The translations under genes were made by a program, and so were the position numbers. 64,000 nt of DNA, taken from positions 1,240,001-1,304,000 of the forward strand of contig NZ_CP012333.1 of the NCBI RefSeq assembly GCF_001263205.1, given 5' to 3'. This stretch comes from Labilithrix luteola. GTDB lineage: Bacteria; Myxococcota_A; Polyangia; Polyangiales; Polyangiaceae. Of this stretch, positions 59,281-64,000 are shown in pieces (the first letter of the stretch is position 1; the number at the start of each line of letters is the position of its first letter). Under the pieces are notes generated by a model. The model had not been told where the DNA came from, made no database searches, and was given only the letters and a program-made list of their open reading frames with translations.

Positions 59281-60201
59281 TCAGCCCGGGTAGCGCTGGC
59301 GGGCGGACTCGATGAGGGCGCGGACGCGCGGCAGTCCTTCGATCGTGCGCGCTCCGTACCAGCAGAGATCTTTGCCGCTCGTGCGGAGGACGAGGTCGTG
59401 CTTCGCAGCGGGTGTGCCTTGCGCGCGGAAAACGGCGGCGTCTTCGTCGGTAAAGGGATGCGGCTCGTCGGGGAGCAGAACGAGCTCCGGTGCGCGGTCC
59501 GCGACTTCTTCCAACGTGATGCGCGGGTAACGCGTGTCACGCCCTGCCGTGGCGTCGCCCGGGAGAGGAGCGGCACGACCGAGATCGGCGGCGAGCGGGT
59601 AGCGGCGCTCGCGATCGGCGAAGACGTTGGTGGCGCCGGCCAGCTCGAGCACGTTGCTGATGAACGTGTCGCCGTTGATCGTCATCAGCGGCTTCATCCA
59701 GATCGGGCAGAACGTCGGAACGGCGCGCGAGCTCGCACGCGACGCCTCGGCCTCGCGGATCTCGGCATAGCCACGGCGAACGAGCTCCCGGACCTGCGGT
59801 TCGCCATCGACGCGGAAGATGCGCGCCAGGCGTGCGAGGTGCGCCACGCCGTCGGCTGCACGCTTCGGGAAGGCAACGAATACCTTGATGCCGGCCTGCG
59901 CGAGCGCTTCGAGGTCGCTCTTCGTGTTCTCTTCTTGGTTCGCGAGAACGAGGTCCGGCTCGAGTGCGAGGATCGCGTCGATCTTCGGATTCTTCGTGCC
60001 CCCGATGCTCGGCAACGCCGAGACGATCTCGGCAGGCAGCTCGCAGTAATCCGTTCGGCCAACGAGTGCAGCGCCGCAGCCGAGCGCCGCGACGTTGTAC
60101 GTATCGCTCGGGACCAGCGAGACCACGCGCTTCGGCGCGACGCCAAAGGTGAGCTCGCGCTTGCGGTCGTCCTGGATGCGCAGCAAGCCTCGCGTGGTCA
60201 T
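59281..60201 (-). CDS. BtuF-like (helical backbone metal receptor) binding protein without signal peptide
   Basis: 306 residues from ATG 60201, overlapping the preceding stop as ATGA. The fold is the type III periplasmic binding protein: KRVVSLVPSDTYNVAALG, LVGRTDYCELPAEIV, PKIDAILALEPDLVLANQEENTKSDLEALAQAGIKVFVAFPK, and ITLEEVADRAPELVLLPDEP. Such proteins bind cobalamin or iron complexes and feed ABC transporters. No signal peptide or lipobox is visible, and there are no transporter genes nearby, so it may act in the cytoplasm. It is the last gene of the thyA-folA operon. The ligand is not determined. Confidence 0.88.
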   Translation of the reverse strand: MTTRGLLRIQDDRKRELTFGVAPKRVVSLVPSDTYNVAALGCGAALVGRTDYCELPAEIVSALPSIGGTKNPKIDAILALEPDLVLANQEENTKSDLEALAQAGIKVFVAFPKRAADGVAHLARLARIFRVDGEPQVRELVRRGYAEIREAEASRASSRAVPTFCPIWMKPLMTINGDTFISNVLELAGATNVFADRERRYPLAADLGRAAPLPGDATAGRDTRYPRITLEEVADRAPELVLLPDEPHPFTDEDAAVFRAQGTPAAKHDLVLRTSGKDLCWYGARTIEGLPRVRALIESARQRYPG

Positions 60202-60578
60202 TCGTCGTCTGCCGGTGGAGGCGGGCCGGGCGGACCGCCGTCTGCGTGAGGTCCGATGTGCGTCGCGCAGTGGGCCCAGAGGACGTCGCCGCAGCGACGA
60301 TCGGTGCGGGCAACGCACGCCAGAACGTTCTTCGACTCGCCCTCGACGAGCCGATCGAGGATGAACTCGCAGCCGCGCGCGCACTCGGCGGGCGAGCATT
60401 GCCTGCTGGCCATCTCCTCGCACTTCGCCGTGCACGCATCGACGGGCGTCTTGGGCATCGGCTTGCCGCACGCGAATGTCACGGCGGCGAGGGCGGCTAG
60501 GACGGCGAAAACCGCGAAAACGCCGGAAACGCCAAAGACCCGGGTGCCTATGGCCGAAGACCGAGCAAGAGAACGCAC
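60198..60578 (-). CDS. Small Cys-rich putative lipoprotein
   Basis: 126 residues from GTG 60578, which lies 10 bp after the folA stop. The N-terminus has a long hydrophobic stretch (VFGVSGVFAVFAVLAALAAVTFAC) that could serve as a signal peptide with a weak lipobox. The mature part has eight cysteines in pairs (CTAKCEEMASRQCSPAECARGCEF, then RTDRRCGDVLWAHC), followed by a Gly/Pro/Asp tail. The Cys pattern suggests disulfides. The stop overlaps the BtuF-like start. The function is unknown. Confidence 0.7.
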   Translation of the reverse strand: MRSLARSSAIGTRVFGVSGVFAVFAVLAALAAVTFACGKPMPKTPVDACTAKCEEMASRQCSPAECARGCEFILDRLVEGESKNVLACVARTDRRCGDVLWAHCATHIGPHADGGPPGPPPPADDE

Positions 60579-60588
60579 CAGCGCTCTT

Positions 60589-61068
60589 CTACCGCTCGAG
60601 GGCGACGAACTCCACCCCTTCCGACTCACCCTTCCGCCGATCGACTTCGCGCCACTCGGACCGGTCGAAAGCCGGGAAAAACGTATCCCCCTCCAGCTTC
60701 CGGTGGACTTCGGTGAGAAAGATGCGCGTGGCGACGGGCAACGCGGCCTCGTAGATCGACGAACCGCCGATGATCCGCGGCTCGTCGTCAGTCTGGCGGG
60801 CAAGCGCCACCGCTTCTTCGAAGCTCGCAACCACGTCACAGCCCGGCGCGCTGAACGACGGGGAGCGGCTCACGACGACGTTGCGTCGCCCGGGGAGGGG
60901 TTTGCCGATCGACTCGAACGTCTTGCGGCCCATCACGATGGCGTGCCCCATCGTGACGCTCTTGAAGTGGCGCATGTCTTCCGGGATGCGCCACGGAAGC
61001 TCGCCGTTGATTCCGATGACGCCGCCGTCGCCGATGGCCACGACGATCGCGAGGGGCGCGCGCGTCAT
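60589..61068 (-). CDS. folA: Dihydrofolate reductase
   Basis: 159 residues from ATG 61068, overlapping the thyA stop as ATGA. All family marks are present: VVAIGDGGVIGINGELPWRIPEDMRHFK (substrate loop with the acidic Asp), AIVMGRKTFESIGKPLPGRRNVVVSR (NADPH binding) and IIGGSSIYEAAL. Length is normal. It reduces dihydrofolate to tetrahydrofolate, replacing that consumed by ThyA, its operon partner. Confidence 0.97.
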   Translation of the reverse strand: MTRAPLAIVVAIGDGGVIGINGELPWRIPEDMRHFKSVTMGHAIVMGRKTFESIGKPLPGRRNVVVSRSPSFSAPGCDVVASFEEAVALARQTDDEPRIIGGSSIYEAALPVATRIFLTEVHRKLEGDTFFPAFDRSEWREVDRRKGESEGVEFVALER

Positions 61069-61922
61069 ACCGACACCTCGGCGGCGATGTGCGGGTGCGG
61101 GTCGTAACCTTCGAGGCGGAAGTCCTCGTAGCGGAAGCCGAAGAGGTCATTGACCTCCGGATTCAGAACCATCGTCGGCGCGGCACGCGGCTCGCGCTCG
61201 ATCTGGAGCTTCGCCTGCTCGAGATGGTTTCGATAGAGGTGCACGTCGCCGAAGGAGTGCACGAAGTCGCCAGGACGGAGGCCCGCGACCTGCGCCACCA
61301 TGAGGGTGAGCAGCGCGTAGCTCGCGATGTTGAACGGCACTCCGAGAAACACGTCGGCGCTGCGCTGGTAGAGCTGGCAGGAGAGTTCGCCGTCTTGCAC
61401 GTAGAACTGGAAGAGCGTGTGACACGGCGGCAGAGCCACCTGGTCGGCCTCTTTCGGGTTCCACCCGGTGACCAGCAAACGACGGCTCTGCGGAGTCTCC
61501 GCGATGTCGCGGAGGAGTCGCTTCAACTGGTCGACGCCATCGCGTTCGTACGTGCCGTCCGCGCGGAGCGTTGCGCCGTAGTTGCGCCACTGGTGGCCGT
61601 AGACCGGCCCCAGATCGCCTCCCTTGCGGCCGAAGCGCGCCGTCTGCTCGGGCGTGGCCCATTCGTTCCAGATGCGAACGCCTGCATCCTGCAACGGTTT
61701 GACGTGCGTTTCACCGCTCACGAACCACAGCAGCTCGTGGATGATCGACTTGAGATGGAGCTTCTTGGTGGTGAGGAGCGGAAAGCTCTCCCGTAGATCG
61801 AAGCGCATCTGGTGGCCGAAGAGGCCGCGCGTTCCCGTTCCCGTGCGATCGGAGCGATCTTTCCCCTCGGCAAGGATGAGCCGAAGCAGATCGAGGTACT
61901 GGTGATCGGCAGACCGCGTCAT
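61065..61922 (-). CDS. thyA: Thymidylate synthase
   Basis: 285 residues from ATG 61922; a GTG one codon earlier is also possible. The active-site Cys is in LPPCHTLFQFYV (Cys167), with DRTGTGTRGLFGHQMRF for phosphate binding and SCQLYQRSADVFLGVPFNIASYALL for dUMP and folate contacts. It methylates dUMP to dTMP using methylene-tetrahydrofolate, the classic ThyA type. Three genes follow with overlaps or short gaps (folA, a small lipoprotein, a BtuF-like gene). Confidence 0.97.
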   Translation of the reverse strand: MTRSADHQYLDLLRLILAEGKDRSDRTGTGTRGLFGHQMRFDLRESFPLLTTKKLHLKSIIHELLWFVSGETHVKPLQDAGVRIWNEWATPEQTARFGRKGGDLGPVYGHQWRNYGATLRADGTYERDGVDQLKRLLRDIAETPQSRRLLVTGWNPKEADQVALPPCHTLFQFYVQDGELSCQLYQRSADVFLGVPFNIASYALLTLMVAQVAGLRPGDFVHSFGDVHLYRNHLEQAKLQIEREPRAAPTMVLNPEVNDLFGFRYEDFRLEGYDPHPHIAAEVSV

Positions 61923-61981
61923 CACCTCGAGCGAATAGCACGGGGCCGAGGCCTCGGAAATCGCGAGCGCGCCACGCCCGT

Positions 61982-63367
61982 TCAGCGCAGGGCCATCAGC
62001 GAGACAACCGACCAGCCGTTCTTCTCGACCACCAGGTCCTGCGCGCGCTGCCAGCCGCGTGCGTCGATGACGACTCTATGTTTTCCGACCGGAAGACGCA
62101 CGCGAGCCACCGCGATGCGCGCCGGCAACGTCTCCCAACTGCGGGTGTCGGGCGTGTCCAGCGCGGTAAGAGTGGCCTGCGCGCCGAGTGACGCGAGGAT
62201 GCCGACGATGTTGTCGCGCCCCGCGGCGGTCTGGATTCCCTGGCCCAGCGCGGTTCGCGCGATGAGGCGCGTGATGGCGCTGACGATGATCTTGCCTTCG
62301 ATCTTCTTCCACTCGGCGCGGACTTGCTTGTCGACGTCGACCGCTTCCTCGAGCTGCACGTAGTCCCCATCGAGCTTGACCGACGGGATCGCGCCCTTGC
62401 CCTGCGACGGGCCCAGCGTGGGGAAGTTGATCCACGTGACGAGCCCTTGCGCCGCGAGCTTGTTCGCCGCCGACACGTCGTGCGGAGACAGCGCGCCCGA
62501 GAACCAGGTGAGCGCGAGACCGATCGGAATGCGCTCGGCGACTTTGTGCGGGACGCGGCCGTAGCCGACGACGAGGAGCACTTCCCCCGTGTTGTCGTCG
62601 GCAGCCGCCGCGGCGCGAGCACCACCGGGCGCGTTCTTCTCCTCGTCGTCGAGAAGCGCCTTGAGGCGGGGGCTCTTGTACGAGCCTTGCGGAACGAGAC
62701 GACGAACCGAATCGGCGAGCGAGCGATAACCCGTGAAGGCGAGCGCCTCGTCGTAGTAGCGAAGCGCCTCGTCGGTCTCGCCGCTCTTTTCGAACGTGAA
62801 GCCTGCGAGCAAGCTGCCGAGACCGAGCACGGGGTTGTTCGTCAGCCCCAGCGAGTCTCGGTAGTACTTCTGCATCACCGCGAGACGGCGCGCCTCGACA
62901 CGCGCGCCGTTGAGGTCGTGCGTCTCGAGGTAGTTCAACATGTTCAGCGTGTTGATCATCAGCTTCTCGTACGGGGGAGCCTGGTACTTCCCCGACGAGC
63001 CGCTGAAGACGTATTCGCCGATCGAGTCGCCCGCGTTGTGGGCGAGATCGAGCATGTCGATGGCCTTGTCGGCCGATTCGAAGTCACGCTTCGAGAGTTT
63101 GAACTCCGCGAGGCTCTGCTGGATGCTCCCGCGATCGAGCACCAAGATGGCGTTGTCGCCCTTGATGTCCGACGGAAGGTCCTCGGACTTTTTGACGTCC
63201 AGCTCTTCGTTGACCGCCTGAATGGCGCCCTTCGCATTACCGGCGTCGAGGGCCGTGCGCATCGGCAGCGTGCGCGCTTCGTGCCCCCCGCAGCCAATCA
63301 GCCACGGAGAAACGACGAGCGCGACGACGCCGATGGTTGCGCGGCAATCGCGGAGTGCACTTCGCAT
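61982..63367 (-). CDS. COG3014-like lipoprotein
   Basis: 461 residues from ATG 63367. The signal peptide ends in WLIGCGG, a lipobox. The mature protein is helical with TPR-like segments (LAEFKLSKRDFESADKAIDMLDLAHN, LAGFTFEKSGETDEALRYYDEAL). YQAPPYEKLMINTLNMLNYL is the COG3014 hallmark, and a later LLVVGYGRVPHKVAERIPIGLAL block is also typical. A beta-rich C-terminus ends in LVVEKNGWSVVSLMALR. Relatives sit beside LpoB-like genes, as here, with 20 bp between the LpoB-like stop and this start. A role in envelope or peptidoglycan assembly is inferred from the neighbour. Confidence 0.85.
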   Translation of the reverse strand: MRSALRDCRATIGVVALVVSPWLIGCGGHEARTLPMRTALDAGNAKGAIQAVNEELDVKKSEDLPSDIKGDNAILVLDRGSIQQSLAEFKLSKRDFESADKAIDMLDLAHNAGDSIGEYVFSGSSGKYQAPPYEKLMINTLNMLNYLETHDLNGARVEARRLAVMQKYYRDSLGLTNNPVLGLGSLLAGFTFEKSGETDEALRYYDEALAFTGYRSLADSVRRLVPQGSYKSPRLKALLDDEEKNAPGGARAAAAADDNTGEVLLVVGYGRVPHKVAERIPIGLALTWFSGALSPHDVSAANKLAAQGLVTWINFPTLGPSQGKGAIPSVKLDGDYVQLEEAVDVDKQVRAEWKKIEGKIIVSAITRLIARTALGQGIQTAAGRDNIVGILASLGAQATLTALDTPDTRSWETLPARIAVARVRLPVGKHRVVIDARGWQRAQDLVVEKNGWSVVSLMALR

Positions 63368-63387
63368 GATCGATCGTGTCGACGAGG

Positions 63388-63996
63388 CTACTTGATCGCC
63401 TTCGTGGTGTACGTCTTCGCCTGGAACTTGATGGCGCCGGTCTCGATCTCGATGACCTGCAGGAAGAGGAAGTACTGCACGCGGCGCATGTCTTCCGTGC
63501 GCTCATCGGCGGCGGAGACCTTGCCGGTGATGAAGTACTTCGCGCCGAGCTGACGGCCGTACTTGGCCGCGTTCGCCGGGTTGAAGACCGGGTTCTGCTG
63601 ACCTTCGACCTCGCGAATGATCTGATTCTGGCGATCGCGCGCGATCATCTGCACGGTGCCCGACTCGACCATCCAGGTCTCCGTCTCGCTGAGCATCGCT
63701 TCCAGCATCGAGTCGATGTGCTCGCTCGTGTTGTTCTGGAACGGGAAGACGGCGACGTTCGGCAGCGGGTGCGTGGTGCGCCACTCGGCCATGACCGGGG
63801 AATTACGGAGCTTGCCGAGCGTTTCCGACAAGGCACGCTGGACGTCGTCCTTGTCGAGACCGGTCGAGAGCGCGTGGGCATCGATCGACGGATCGTTCGC
63901 GCCGCGGACGACTTCCTTGCCACCGCACGCCGGAAGACCGAGACCCAGAGCGGCCAGGACGGGGACTGCGACTGCGACTCTGAAGCGAAGGCTCAT
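63388..63996 (-). CDS. lpoB: LpoB-like penicillin-binding protein activator
   Basis: 202 residues from ATG 63996, complete within the window. The signal peptide VPVLAALGLGLPAC has a lipobox, so it should be anchored to the outer membrane. Features of the LpoB family include LPNVAVFPFQNNTSEHIDS, IARDRQNQIIREVEGQQN, GRQLGAKYFITGKVSA and a final YFLFLQVIEIETGAIKFQ. In E. coli LpoB reaches through peptidoglycan to stimulate PBP1B. It is the first gene of a two-gene unit with the COG3014-like gene. Distance from E. coli makes partner identity uncertain. Confidence 0.85.
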   Translation of the reverse strand: MSLRFRVAVAVPVLAALGLGLPACGGKEVVRGANDPSIDAHALSTGLDKDDVQRALSETLGKLRNSPVMAEWRTTHPLPNVAVFPFQNNTSEHIDSMLEAMLSETETWMVESGTVQMIARDRQNQIIREVEGQQNPVFNPANAAKYGRQLGAKYFITGKVSAADERTEDMRRVQYFLFLQVIEIETGAIKFQAKTYTTKAIK

Positions 63997-64000
63997 CTAG

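Noticed and set aside
59281..60201. A cobalamin riboswitch ahead of the BtuF-like gene
   Set aside because: The gene starts inside the preceding stop codon and no room or B12-box-like sequence is present.
1..64000. tRNA, rRNA, insertion sequences, prophage genes or integrase
   Set aside because: No cloverleaf-like sequence, transposase, recombinase or terminal repeat was recognised by eye; a tRNA search program would be needed to be certain.

Overview
The window is about 64 kb of very GC-rich, densely packed chromosomal DNA. It has no rRNA, tRNA, CRISPR array, insertion sequence or phage gene that I can see. The gene content points to a Myxococcota, most likely a Polyangia-type organism. The evidence is five Hanks-type Ser/Thr kinases (one with the HRDVSPQN loop common in myxobacteria), an FHA-containing sigma-54 activator next to a kinase, a DUF4388 protein, and many lipoproteins with Asp/Pro/Ser-rich linkers and Cys-rich ends. 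The phylum is an inference; no marker gene was compared.

Layout. 1-8.8 kb: the end of a c-type cytochrome, a lipoprotein, a leucine-rich-repeat protein, a large phosphodiester-glycosidase-like protein, a FIST sensor protein and an RluA pseudouridine synthase. 8.9-18.9 kb: a signalling block with three kinases, one of them translationally coupled to a degenerate HD-GYP/DUF4388/TPR protein. 19.3-21.9 kb: a P1B-type ATPase-like locus that has lost every catalytic motif and is split by two frameshifts. 22-28.8 kb: argD, a HAD phosphatase coupled to an RlmI-like methyltransferase, an outer-membrane protein and lnt. 28.8-32.3 kb: a LysR regulator divergent from an EamA exporter and an SDR-dienelactone hydrolase fusion. 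32.3-37.2 kb: HU, ybeY, a family 2 glycosyltransferase, a C45-type acyltransferase, lolA and a small conserved protein.

37.4-46.6 kb: a GNAT, an OmpA-type protein, a complete Mla-type lipid ABC transporter operon with a STAS-permease fusion, and a run of secreted Cys-rich lipoproteins. 46.6-53.4 kb: a kinase divergent from an FHA-sigma-54 activator, with a near-perfect -24/-12 promoter just downstream of the activator, then a beta-barrel protein and another kinase. 53.5-55.7 kb: a flavin monooxygenase and divergent TetR regulator sharing a clear operator. 55.7-59.3 kb: a Cys-rich repeat lipoprotein and a Vps62-like/beta-barrel protein. 59.3-61.9 kb: a tight thyA-folA-lipoprotein-BtuF-like operon. 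61.9-64 kb: COG3014-like and LpoB-like lipoproteins.

The main themes are envelope biogenesis (lnt, lolA, Mla, OmpA, LpoB) and Ser/Thr-kinase signalling. The strongest unusual items are the catalytically dead P-type ATPase, the kinase-activator-promoter block at 47.5-50.9 kb, the 9-bp repeat inserted in a kinase ATP-binding lobe, and several fusion proteins. Many start codons are GTG or TTG, so starts were chosen by ribosome binding site, overlap with the upstream gene, or signal peptide. Where these disagree the entry says so.
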